Source: Cherax quadricarinatus
Taxonomy: Eukaryota; Arthropoda; Malacostraca; Decapoda; Parastacidae
Reading direction: 5' to 3'
DNA: 64,000 nt
NCBI RefSeq assembly: GCF_038502225.1
Contig: NW_027196419.1
Location: forward strand, 1-64,000
Positions 45,604-56,400 of this stretch are shown one piece after another. Under the pieces are notes generated by a model, which saw only the letters and a list, made by a program, of their open reading frames with translations, did no database searches and was not told where the DNA came from. Position 1 is the stretch's first letter. Each line of letters begins with the position of its first letter. A program made the position numbers and the translations under genes.

Positions 45604-45900
45604 GCCTGGTGGCAAAAGCTCTCGCTTTGCACGGTGAGGATCCGGGTTCGATTCCCAGCAAGAGTAGAAACATTGGGTGTTTCCTTACACCGGTTGTCCC
45701 TGTTCACCCATCAGTAATAATAGGTATCTGGATGTTAGTCGACCGGTGTGGGTCGCATCCTGAGACAAAGCTGACCTAATTTGCCGGAAATGCTCTGCAT
45801 AGCAAGCGGCTTTCTGTGTAGCAGTATGTCACCGATGTCAAATAGGCCTGTATACCTCGTACATGTACTTGTAGAAATAAAGATATTATTATATTATTAT
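45604..45900 (+). mobile_element. tRNA-headed SINE (SINE-A), just before a host exon
   Basis: The head has GGTGGCAAAAGCTCTCGC and the B box GGTTCGATTCCCAGC. The body has GGTATCTGGATGTTAGTCGA, CTGACCTAATTTGCC and the GAAATGCTCTGCATAGC core. The end is TACATGTACTTGTAGAAATA then AAGATATTATTATATTATTA. The tail stops about 15 bp before a host splice acceptor at 45917. Confidence 0.83.
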
Positions 45901-45917
45901 TCTCTTCTGGTGCTCAG

Positions 45918-46064
45918 ATGGTCGTGAGTTGGAGTGTGCATGTGTGGTTGTAGGCGCCGCCCTGGTGGTGCTGGTGATCATCTGCGCCTGTGTCTGCCTC
46001 AGGAGACAAGCGTCAGGTACTCTCGCTCCCAGGCCTCAGGTACACTATAAGCACCAACCACCAG
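45918..46064 (+). CDS. Host gene exon: transmembrane segment of a single-pass membrane protein
   Basis: The exon lies between the acceptor TTCTCTTCTGGTGCTCAG (ending at 45917) and the donor CCAG/GTGAGT (46064/46065). Read in the only open phase it encodes a short outside part (GRELECAC), a hydrophobic stretch VVVGAALVVLVIICACVCL and a basic stop-transfer LRRQ, then a Pro-rich tail. The exon ends in phase 1, which matches the exon at 48149. The Cys-rich membrane-cytosol border could be palmitoylated (inference). I do not recognise the family. Upstream exons, with the ectodomain, are not found in this window. Confidence 0.7.
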
Positions 46065-48148
46065 GTGAGTCGTCTTTTCTAATCTACAAAGATTAAATGC
46101 ATTTACAATGTGTACCTACCTTAGTCTACAACACTATAATAATTACATAGTGGGAAAAAGCGAGATAAGTTTCACTGTCATGTTCCTTCACAGGGATGAA
46201 TTTCATGCATCTTTAGAAATTTACGAAGGGGTAAATTTAGGTGATTGCCAGATTTTTTTTCCTTCCTTTCAAGTTTCATTTTTCCTTTACCACTTGCACA
46301 AGGCCTCATCCAGCCTGCTTCAAATTTTCACAACTGGTATAGGGTAACTAGGACAAGATTCTTGGAACAATTGGCATATGCAGGTTCCCTATGACCAAAG
46401 TTGTAGAACTAGTACCAAGATTCCTGGAATTGCTCTGACAGCTTCCATAAACCTTTGCTGATTGGCTTCCAAACTTCCATAGAGATGCAGCCTAATTAAA
46501 CAATGGCGGAGAGTGAAATTCAGATGTGTAGAAGCACATCTGACATTTTTATGTGTAAAATTATATAAAAATTTAATTCCTGTTAAATCCCATTATATTT
46601 GAGTAACTTTTGTGAATGGTTTCAATATTTATTGGCTAATGAGTGGACAAATTTGTCTATTAATTTTAAAACTTTAAATTGTCATTACTATTAGTATTAT
46701 TAGTAGTAGAAGTAGTAGTAATAATAGTAATGTTATCAGTAATATTGCTACAGTGGAACCTCAAATTTCGAACTTAATCCGTTCCAGGATCTAGTTTTAA
46801 ATTCGAAAAGTCTGAAAATCGAAGCAATATTTCCCATAAGAAATAATGGAAATACAATTAATCCGTTCCAGAAACCCAAAAATATTCACAAAAAAATACA
46901 TTTTATAGAGATTAATTACAGTTTTACATACACACAACAAATACTATAGTGTTCAATTATGTATATAAATATAAAATAACATTTTTACTTACCTTTATTG
47001 AAGATTGGTGATGGCATCTGGAAGATAGGGAGGAGGAGAGAGGGAGTTGGGGGTTAGTGTTTGGAAGGAGAATCCCCCTCCATGAGGACTTCAGGTAAAG
47101 CCCTCTCTGGGGTTACTTCTCTTCTCTGTCTTTTAATGCCACTAGGACCAGCTTGAGAGTTACTGGACCCCTGTCTCACAAAATAACTGTCCATAGTCCT
47201 CTGTTTCTGGTGCCTCTTTAAGATTTCCCTAAAATGGGACATGGTTCTGTCACTGAACCTGTTACAAAGATGGCTTGTTTCAGCTTGCTCAGGGTGGTAC
47301 TTCTCCACAAACATTTGGACATCATTCCACTTGGACATCATTCCACTTCTGTATTATTTCCTTCTTCACATCTATGGTGTTTCTCACTTTCTTTACCACA
47401 GGGCTACCACTAGCAAGTTTCCTTGGGCCCATGGTAGCTTATTTCACAGTCCCACAAGCACTAAACACAATGAAATAATCATAAAATGTTTGAATGAGAG
47501 CGCAGGTTCACTCAAGCGTAAACAAAGCCAGACTGGCTCATGGCGCCTGCGTGGGGACGTGGACAGAGTGGGCTGGCGGACAGGTCCGGTACCCGGTGGT
47601 CCGAAAATAGGGGCACGTTCGATAATAGGGACAGAGTTGGTTCGAAAAAAGGGTTCTATTTTTGAAACATTCGATATGTGATACTTTTGAATTTTGAGGT
47701 TCCACTGTATTAGCAATATTTGTGGAAAATTACCTGCAGGAGGTTTATAGGGTATTACCTGAATTATTACCTGCAAGTAATTTGGGTGAGGTAAGTGGGA
47801 CTTAGTCACAGTAGAATACCAAACTGTCACCCCCTCGATGCCCACTCCCTATCACTATCACAAAAAAAGCTTGACCTGACATTAAATTAATAATTACAAT
47901 AATAGCAGCAATTAGGTATCTGGGTGTTAGCCGACTGGACTGTTATGGGTGGAATGTTGGGAGTTGACAATATACCTCACATAAGGCCGGGCTTTGAAGT
48001 GAACTCAGGTAAGATACCAACTCGTAGCCTGTAAAGGAGCCGAGGTAGAACAACAGCCTATCTTATCCTGTAAATTACACAGTTTTTTACAGCAATAATC
48101 CCCTTCCCCTCATACTGTTTCAAACTCATTTTCTTTACCCTTCGTCAG
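46065..48148 (+). other. Last intron of the membrane-protein gene
   Basis: Starts GTGAGT and ends TTTACCCTTCGTCAG. It holds a complete deleted Tigger element (46751-47707) and a short SINE-A-like piece near 47905-47945 (GGTATCTGGGTGTTAGCCGA). The rest is unassigned. Confidence 0.65.
46751..47707 (-). mobile_element. Internally deleted Tigger transposon in a host intron
   Basis: The ends are CAGTGGAACCTCAAATTTCG and, inward from the right, CAGTGGAACCTCAAAATTCA, with TA at 46749-46750 and 47708-47709. On the minus strand it keeps the transposase start (GPRKLASGSPVVKK, about 47430-47390) and the C-terminal 95 codons (47341-47054, with GSSNSQAGPSGIKRQR). The DDE core is deleted. It could be moved only by transposase from another copy. 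Confidence 0.88.
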
Positions 48149-48315
48149 AAACTCAGAGTCCGGGTCCTGCCTCCACTGACCTCAGCTCTGCTCATGTGAG
48201 TGACGATTACAAATCGGGTTCTGAAGGAGACCCCTCTCAGTCTACACAACCCCGCTTCTCCACACACGAGAGTGAGAATAGCTTGTACTTGGAGTTCACT
48301 AACAAGCCTCGGTAG
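48149..48315 (+). CDS. Terminal coding exon of the membrane-protein gene (cytoplasmic tail)
   Basis: After the acceptor ending at 48148 the exon is open in the phase set by the upstream donor and encodes 54 residues to a TAG at 48313-48315. It is Ser/Thr/Pro-rich (QSPGPASTDLSSAHVSDDY, GSEGDPSQSTQPRFSTHES) and ends NSLYLEFTNKPR. YLEF fits the YxxPhi endocytic sorting pattern, which suits a membrane-protein tail (inference). A candidate AATAAA lies at 48657-48662. Exact phase agreement and two good splice sites are the main evidence that this is a real gene. Confidence 0.72.
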
Positions 48316-48847
48316 GAGAGATCTCAGGTCTGATGAGAGAGTGAGACAAGGGGAAAACAGTATCATAGGAAATTACAAAAAATGGAAAAATCGGTGATAA
48401 GGACGCCATAATAAGAAAACTAAATCAGTGAATAGGAACTGATAAGAAAGAAAATTAGATCGGTGAAAATGAACACTAGTTCATTGCATGGAAAATCGCA
48501 AGGAAAGTGAGGGAGGTACATACAAAGTCACATGGAAGAAACATGATTTGTATATTGAAAACGACAAGAAAACGAGATACCGTTGTCACGAGTTAAAAGA
48601 AAGAAAACGAAATATGTGTTTAAATATTCATAAGAAGAAAAACGAGGTCAGTGCGTAATAAAATGCATGAAAAACTAGTACTGTTCAAGAAAATTTTATG
48701 TAGACAATATAAACAGAGTGCTGATGGATCTGCCTGACTGCCTGTATGTTCAACTTCTATAATGAAAAATCAATTTCAGTTACATGAGCTTTCCTGCGTT
48801 CATGCACTCATTTTCAAAGGAACTACAAAAATGTGGTGGTAGATGGT
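48316..48847 (+). other. Probable 3' UTR of the membrane-protein gene
   Basis: Purine-rich sequence with repeated AAGAAAACGA-like motifs. A candidate polyadenylation signal AATAAA is at 48657-48662. The true end of the transcript cannot be seen. Confidence 0.45.
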
Positions 48848-48965
48848 AAGTTTATTTAGGCACAGGTACACATATGTACAATTATCATACATAGTCTAAA
48901 TTACCAAGGATAACCCCCAAAAAAGTCAGACAAAGTGACTTACTTCCACTGGGGTCCTTGTCAAG
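48848..48965 (-). repeat. Dispersed retroposon 3' end, second copy
   Basis: GGTAAGTTTATTTAGGCACA, AAAAAAGTCAGACAAAGTGA and CCACTGGGGTCCTTGTC match the repeat at 28166-28345. Confidence 0.5.
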
Positions 48966-49424
48966 AATAATTTGTCATGGAGCAAAACTTATTGACATGA
49001 CGACCCGCCTAAATGACAGCGGGCATCCAGGACATATACACCGATAGGCGTATTTCTGACAGTGTGTGTATATATGTTGAGATTTTTACTGCCTGTTTTA
49101 GGGGTTAAAATATGCTTGTCTGGTGGTGAAGGTTGCGTGCAGCCTTAATGACCTTAGTATAATCGATAGGCTTTAAACTCCATTAACTAAGAAGCATACC
49201 CATGCTGTGAATGTACCTCATTCAAAAAACGTATACTGTCTTCCAGAGAAAAAGTATAGGCATTGTGCACTGCTTGAACGACCATGTAAGTTATCTTACT
49301 GTAGGGCTTATTGTAGAGTCTGTGGTCACGTGGCTTTATCAGTTCCGCCATGTTGACGGGCGAACACATTTTTCGAGTAATATATAATTTGTTTCACGGG
49401 AGGATTGGTAAACCCATAGGGGGA
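48966..49424. other. No recognised features
   Basis: No domain-bearing frame or repeat boundary seen. Confidence 0.35.
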
Positions 49425-49640
49425 CCTTTAGCGCCTTGGGGGATAATGGAAAGCAACCGAAGTCAAGGAAAAGGAGGGCAGCTCCAGTTCCTTGGATCAA
49501 GAGCCTGTAACTAACTGGCCAGCTTTTGCTCCAAGGAATTGGACTCAACCTCTCTTTTGATTGAGCCTGATATCTTTCTATTCCCTCAGGCACTGCCCAA
49601 CCCCTACGTATTTAGCTCTTCCCCTATATAATAATTATAA
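49425..49640 (+). repeat. Repeat D-like retroposon, diverged
   Basis: GCTCCAGTTCCTTGGATCAA, GGAATTGGACTCAACC, CCTCAGGCACTGCCCAACCC and TATTTAGCTCTTCCCC, followed by an ATAATTATAATTATA tail. Same plan as 12435-12591, but longer and older. Confidence 0.55.
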
Positions 49641-49852
49641 TTATAATATAATTATTATTATTATAATTATTACTATATCAGCAGACAGTTTGATTATCTT
49701 TGGTTGCCTGTACTCATTATTGCCTGTCCTAATTATTTGATGTAAAAGTTCCGACTTCTGAAAGTAACGTGGTTATATATGAGGCCAGACACAGGCACAA
49801 ATTATTAATAAAAAATTCCTTCTCACGTAGGCCTCAGGAAGCTAACTCACAT

Positions 49853-49856
<4 letters not shown>

Positions 49857-49901
<45 letters not shown>
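49857..49901. repeat. (CA)n microsatellite at the likely 5' edge of LINE X
   Basis: About 22 CA units. A similar run follows the 3' end of LINE X at 60558-60598. Confidence 0.9.
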
Positions 49902-49903
<2 letters not shown>

Positions 49904-50790
49904 AGGCTCCGAGAATCTTAGTGCTTTTAGGGCGTGTTTTAGCAGCTAGAAGCAACCAGTGTTAGTGACAAAGTCAGTGAACAACCCTACAAGTGATAAC
50001 CAGTGTATTAGCAAACATAAATAAAGTGAAGGCGAGAGAAAGCCTGAAATTATACAACAAAATTTCAAAGCGCCAGTCGTTGAGGCCTAGTTGGCACCTG
50101 TTGCCACATTGTTACACATATACAAAGTACAAATCGAGTGACTAAAGAGAAAAGACCAAATAGAATTAAGAGAGGGTGGCTAACGACAAAATGTGATGTA
50201 GCACACAGAGTGAACAAGCTAGCCAGAAAGGGGATATATATATATATACATACATATACATAAATATATATAAGCAGAGGTGGTGGCAGCAGTAGGCCTG
50301 AGGGAGTAGCGCCGCCATAACAGGCTGGGTGTCATCACAAATAAGTAGTGTACTTACCCAAAGTGAAGTGTAAATTATAAAAGTAGCAGTATACAAGTGA
50401 TAAGTGTGGTAAATGAGGACTCAAAAGACGGAAGGGCGAGGTGCACGAGTCATCGTACAGCGAGCATCGTACAGCGAGCATCGTACATCAGGCATCTGGA
50501 TGGACGTCCCCTCTGACCAGTAACGTACAAATCACCTGTTTTGTGGTTGGGGGAAGTCTGAGTGATAGAGCCGGCCCAGCGGTCACTGGTAACTCGCTAT
50601 CTAAACCCTGCTCCAGAGCGATTATCATACACACAACACTTAGCAGTAGTAGGAAGATAAACTTTGTAGGAGTAAGGATTAAGCAGGAGGATTAAGTCGT
50701 GGCTAATGGGACTACATCCCTGACAACAGTTTCGAGAGATAATGTTCTAGGACACAAAGACAGTACAATCTGAGAAGCAAGTATTGGGTA

Positions 50791-51905
50791 CACATGTAGT
50801 AAAAGGTAGTACATAACTAGGTGAAAGAATGACTTGTTAACACACGCTAGTATTATAATTATTAGAACTACTCTCAGTGTTAATGGTATCTCATTAGTAT
50901 TACGGATACACAGAAGTGAATTGTATTTCTGGGACATATAAACAACTGACGTGCTCACACACACACACGCGTGCACACACATACACACTCGGGGCCAGGA
51001 GCTGGGTCTCGACCCCTGAAACCACAACTAGGTGAGTACACACAGCTGATCCTTGGAATTTGACCGCCTCCCCCACAGACCTCTTACCTTTCCCCTCCCT
51101 CGCGTTTCTCCCTCTCAATACCCTCTTTCCCTCCTTTCTCCCTCTCTCTCTCTTTCTCTCCCTCTCCCTCTCTTTCTCCCTCTCTCTACCCTTTCTCTCC
51201 CCCTCACATTTCTCTCTCTCCCCCTTGGTCTTATCCCTCACCCCCATACTCTCTCCTCTCTCTCCCTCTTTCTACCCTTTCTCTCTCCTCTCTCTCCCTC
51301 TTTCTACCCTTTCTCTCTCTCCCCCACACCCTCTCCCTCCTCTACACATGTAGTAAAAGGTAGTACATAACTGGGTGAAAGAATGACTTGTTAACACACG
51401 CTAGTATTATAATTATTAGAACTACTCTCAGTGTTAATGGTATCTCATTAGTATTACGGATACACAGAAGTGAATTGTATTTCTGGGACATATAAACAAC
51501 TGACGTGCTCACACACACACACACGAGCGCACACACATACACACTCGGGGCCAGGAGCTGGGTCTCGACCCCTGAAACCACAACTAGGTGAGTACACACA
51601 GCTGATCCTTGGAATTTGACTGCCTCCCCCACAGACCTCTTACCTTTTCCCTCCCTCGCGTTTCTCTCTCTCATAGCCTTCTTCCCTCCTTTCTCCCTCT
51701 CTCTCTCTTTCTCTCCCTCTCCCTCTCCCTCTCTTTCTCCCTCTCTCTACCCTTTCTCTCCCCCCTCACATTTCTCTCCCTCCCCCTTGGTCTTATCCCT
51801 CACCCCCATACTCTCTCCTCTCTCTCCCTCTTTCTACCCTTTCTCTCTCCTCTCTCTCCCTCTTTCTACCCTCTCTCTCTCTCTCCCCCACACCCTCTCC
51901 CTCCT
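50791..51905 (+). repeat. Tandem duplication of about 553 bp in the LINE X 5' region
   Basis: Unit 1 is 50791-51343 and unit 2 is 51344-51905. Both start ACACATGTAGTAAAAGGTAG and contain CAGTGTTAATGGTATCTCAT. Each includes a stretch very like the LINE X 3' terminus (GGGGCCAGGAGCTGGGTCTC ... CTAGGTGAGTACACAC), followed by a long CT-rich tract. Such repeated 5' units often carry LINE promoters. Confidence 0.88.
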
Positions 51906-51954
51906 CTAGCCTTCTGTCTGTGGTAATAAAAAGTAAAAAAAAAAAAAAAAAAAA

Positions 51955-52995
51955 ATGGGTGGCCTTAGAGGACGGAAACCCAGAGATCTGGTGGACGAAC
52001 CAGGGAGGAAAGACTGGGAGCTAGAGCTCCAAAAAAGGGAGGAAGAGTGGGGAAGGAAGATAGTAGAGCTTGGTAAGAAAATGGAGGAGCGGATAGCTGA
52101 AGAGTGCAGGAAGTGGGAAGTACAGGTCTTAGCAGCAGAAGCTAGGATACAGTGCTTAGAAGAGAAACTGCAAAGCCTGAAACAGATTAGAGAGACAAAT
52201 GACAATTCAGGTGTGACATCAGGAAATTCAAAGTCAGGCGCAGACAAGGGGATGGTAAGCAACAACGGAGACATGCCGAACATGAAGGCCCTATCAGACC
52301 CACGTGGGGCCAGGGAAAAGACGACGAGCACACTAAGATCAAACGACAGGTCCGAAGACAATGAAGGTATGCTATATGCAGAGATTCTAACAGCCAACTG
52401 CAGCAGCAAGGGACAGCTGGTCAGGAAAGACAGTCCACTGAGAATAGAAGTTTCAGATATGACAGGGACTGAAGGCAAGAACATGTCAATGGAAGGAAAT
52501 AAAATGCCTCAGAGGACGCAGATGGAGACTCAGTGGGAGGAGGAAAGGGCGAGGTCAGTTTTTGTGTACGGGCTCCAAGAAGCCAAGGGGGCCAACTTTG
52601 AAGAAATAAAACATGAGGAGAAAAAAATGATTGAAGGCATCATGAAAACAATAGGGGAGGGCAATATGACCCAGGTGACAAATTTTCAGAGAATTGGGTG
52701 GTTTGCAAGTGGAAGGATACGGCCTGTCAGAGTAACTTTCAAGGAAGAATCAGTTCGAACCAGGATTCTGCAAGAGAAAGCAAGACTGAGGGACAAAGAG
52801 GGGTACCAGAGAGTATACCTCGACCGCGACAGAACACAAGAAGAAAGGACTACACTGAAAGAGAGGGTACAGAGACGCAAGGAGGAACGAGAAGCAATGA
52901 AAATGAGCAGGACCCAGACACAGGAGGAAGGGCAAACACACCCCACAGAATCTCCCACCAAAAGACTCCACCCGCGACATTCCCAACGCAACTGA
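51955..52995 (+). CDS. LINE X ORF1 protein (coiled coil plus RRM-like region)
   Basis: A 346-residue intact frame. Residues about 15-85 are strongly helical and charged (ELELQKREEEWGRKIVELGK), with heptad-like spacing that suggests a coiled coil. Residues about 195-300 include ARSVFVYGL and RPVRVTFKEESVRTRIL, then YQRVYLDRDRTQEER, resembling the RNA-binding module of ORF1 proteins of several LINEs. The C terminus is basic. It would bind element RNA and form ribonucleoprotein particles. The ATG follows directly on an uninterrupted A run of about 20. ORF2 lies downstream in another frame. Confidence 0.8.
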   Translation: MGGLRGRKPRDLVDEPGRKDWELELQKREEEWGRKIVELGKKMEERIAEECRKWEVQVLAAEARIQCLEEKLQSLKQIRETNDNSGVTSGNSKSGADKGMVSNNGDMPNMKALSDPRGAREKTTSTLRSNDRSEDNEGMLYAEILTANCSSKGQLVRKDSPLRIEVSDMTGTEGKNMSMEGNKMPQRTQMETQWEEERARSVFVYGLQEAKGANFEEIKHEEKKMIEGIMKTIGEGNMTQVTNFQRIGWFASGRIRPVRVTFKEESVRTRILQEKARLRDKEGYQRVYLDRDRTQEERTTLKERVQRRKEEREAMKMSRTQTQEEGQTHPTESPTKRLHPRHSQRN

Positions 52996-53180
52996 GCAAC
53001 CTATACTACAACCCACTCACTGTTCCCTCTGCCACCAATCCCCATATCACAAACCTCACCCCAACAGCTGTCCCTTATGGGCATTCTGACCCCACCCCCA
53101 TCAACACAAACCCCACCTACACCACAGCCCCATATAGGCCCCCACCAAGGCTCTCGCTCCCCCAACCCCAATATTCTTGC

Positions 53181-53457
53181 ATGACCACAATGATAGAAAA
53201 GAAACTAAAGGTTTGGTACACAAACGCGGATGGAATAATGAATAAACATGAGGAGTGGAATGAAAGAATCAGTGAAAAATCCCCAGACATCATAGCAGTC
53301 ACAGAAACAAAACTCGCTGAGACAATAACAGACACAATCTTCCCAACAGGATATCAGATCCTGAGGAAAGATAGAAGGAGTAGAGGGGGAGGAGGGGTTG
53401 CACTGCTCATAAAACACCGATGGGGATTTGAGGAAATGGAAGGCATGGACATGATTA
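53181..53457 (+). pseudogene. LINE X ORF2, N-terminal piece (endonuclease start)
   Basis: The frame starts MTTMIEKKLKVWYTNADG and continues with SPDIIAVTETKL, the Glu-bearing block of AP-type endonucleases, then GYQILRKDRRSRGGGGVALL. It runs into LINE Y at 53458 after GMDMI. The open frame extends upstream in the same phase to about 52698, overlapping ORF1, but the Pro-rich sequence there shows no domain. The rest of ORF2 resumes at 57877. Confidence 0.82.
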
Positions 53458-53488
53458 CCTGGAGTTTACCTGGAGAGAGTTCCGGGGG

Positions 53489-56400
53489 TCAACGCCCCCG
53501 CGGCCCGGTCTGAGACCAGGCCTCCTGGTGGATCAGAGCCTGATCAGCCAGGCTGTTGCTGCTGGCTGCACGCAAACCAACATACGAGCCACAGCCCGGC
53601 TGATCCGGAACTGACTTTAGGTGCTTGTCCAGTGCCAGCTTGAAGACTGCCAGGGGTCTGTTGGTAATCCCCCTTATGTGTGCTGGGAGGCAGTTGAACA
53701 GTCTCGGGCCCCTGACACTTATTGTATGGTCTCTTAACGTGCTAGTGACACCCCTGCTTTTCATTGGGGGGATGGTGCATCGTCTGCCAAGTCTTTTGCT
53801 TTCGTAGTGGGTGATTTTCGTGTGCAAGTTCGGTACTAGTCCCTCTAGGATTTTCCAGGTGTATATAATCATGTATCTCTCCCTCCTGCGTTCCAGGGAA
53901 TACAGGTTTAGGAACCTCAAGCGCTCCCAATAATTGAGGTGTTTTATCTCCGTTATGCGCGCCGTGAAAGTTCTCTGTACATTTTCTAGGTCGGCAATTT
54001 CACCTGCCTTGAAAGGTGCTGTTAGTGTGCAGCAATATTCCAGCCTAGATAGAACAAGTGACCTGAAGAGTGTCATCATGGGCTTGGCCTCCCTAGTTTT
54101 GAAGGTTCTCATTATCCATCCTGTCATTTTTCTAGCAGATGCGATTGATACAGTGTTATGGTCCTTGAAGGTGAGATCCTCCGACATGATCACTCCCAGG
54201 TCTTTGACGTTGGTGTTTCGCTCTATTTTGTGGCCAGAATTTGTTTTGTACTCTGATGAAGATTTAATTTCCTCATGTTTACCATATCTGAGTAATTGAA
54301 ATTTCTCATCGTTGAACTTCATATTGTTTTCTGCAGCCCACTGAAAGATTTGGTTGATGTCTGCCTGGAGCTTTGCAGTGTCTGCAATGGAAGACACTGT
54401 CATGCAGATTCGGGTGTCATCTGCAAGGGAAGACACGGTGCTGTGGCTGACATCCTTGTCTATGTCGGATATAAGGATGAGGAACAAGATGGGAGCGAGT
54501 ACTGTGCCTTGTGGAACAGAGCTTTTCACCGTAGCTGCCTCGGACTTTACTCTGTTGACGACTACTCTCTGTGTTCTGTTAGTGAGGAAATTATAGATCC
54601 ATCGACCGACTTTTCCTGTTATTCCTTTAGCACGCATTTTGTGCGCTATTACGCCATGGTCACACTTGTCGAAGGCTTTTGCAAAGTCTGTATATATTAC
54701 ATCTGCATTCTTTTTGTCTTCTAGTGCATTTAGGACCTTGTCGTAGTGGTCCAATAGTTGAGACAGACAGGAGCGACCTGTTCTAAACCCATGTTGCCCT
54801 GGGTTGTGTAACTGATGGGTTTCTAGATGCGTGGTGATCTTGCTTCTTAGGTCCCTTTCAAAGATTTTTATGATATGGGATGTTAGTGCTATTGGTCTGT
54901 AGTTCTTTGCTGTTGCTTTACTGCCCCCTTTGTGGAGTGGGGCTATGTCTGTTGTTTTTAGTAACTGTGGGACGACCCCCGTGTCCATGCTCCCTCTCCA
55001 TAGGATGGAAAAGGCTCGTGATAGGGGCTTCTTGCAGTTCTTGATGAACACAGAGTTCCATGAGTCTGGCCCTGGGGCAGAGTGCATGGGCATGTCATTT
55101 ATCGCCTGTTCGAAGTCATTTGGCGTCAGGATAACATCGGATAGGCTTGTGTTAATCAAATTTTGTGGCTCTCTCATAAAAAATTCATTTTGATCTTCGA
55201 CTCTCAGTCTGGTTAGCGGCTTGCTAAAAACTGAGTCATATTGGGACTTGAGTAGCTCACTCATTTCCTTGTTGTCATCTGTGTAGGACCCATCTTGTTT
55301 AAGTAGGGGCCCAATACTGGACGTTGTTCTCGATTTTGATTTGGCATAGGAGAAGAAATACTTTGGGTTTCTTTCGATTTCATTTATGGCTTTTAGTTCT
55401 TCCCGCGATTCCTGACTCCTAAAGGATTCTTTTAGCTTAAGTTCGATGCTTGCTATTTCTCTGACCAGTGTCTCCCTACGCATTTCAGATATATTGACCT
55501 CTTTTAGCCGCTCTGTTATTCTTTTCCGTCGCCTGTAAAGGGAGCGCCTGTCTCTTTCTGTTTTACATCTACTCCTCCTTTTTCTTAGAGGAATAAGCCT
55601 TGTGCATACATCGAGTGCTACCGAGTTAATCTGTTCTAGGCATAAGTTGGGGTCTGTGTTGCTTAGTATATCTTCCCAGCTTATATCGGTTAGGACTTGG
55701 TTTACTTGGTCCCACTTTATGTTTTTGTTATTGAAGTTGAATTTGGTGAATGCTCCCTCGTGACTAATCTCATTATGTCGGTCTGGGGCTCCGCGCATAC
55801 ATGACTGAACCTCAATTATGTTGTGATCTGAGTATATTGTTTTTGATATGGTGATATTTCTTATCAGATCATCATTGTTAGTGAAGATGAGGTCTAGTGT
55901 ATTCTCCAGTCTAGTAGGCTCTATTATTTGCTGGTTTAAATTGAATTTTGTGCAGAGATTTAAAAGCTCGCGTGAGTGTGAGTTTTCATCAGAGCTGCCT
56001 CCTGGTGTTATTACTGCAACAATATTATTTGCTATATTCCTCCATTTTAGGTGCCTTAAGTTGAAATCCCCCAGGAGCAAGATGTTGGGTGCAGGAGCTG
56101 GAAGGTTTTCCAGACAGTGGTCAATTTTTAACAGCTGTTCCTGGAATTGCTGGGATGTTGCATCCGGAGGCTTGTAGACTATCACAATGACTAGGTTTTG
56201 GTTCTCGACCTTTACTGCTAAAACTTCCACTACATCATTTGAGGCATTTAGCAGTTCTGTGCAAACAAGTGACTCTGCAATGTACAGGCCAACCCCCCCC
56301 TTTTGCCTGTTCACTCTGTCACATCTGTATAGGTTGTAACCTGGGATCCATATTTCGTTGTCCAAGTGATCCTTTATGTGGGTCTCAGTGAAAGCCGCGA

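Noticed and set aside
47905..48000. Possible additional SINE-A copy
   Set aside because: Only about 30 bp around GGTATCTGGGTGTTAGCCGA matches; head, core and tail are not recognisable.
51053..51926. Long Ser/Leu/Pro frames across the CT-rich tract
   Set aside because: Low-complexity translation of (CT)n sequence in the LINE X 5' region; both duplicated units give similar frames.
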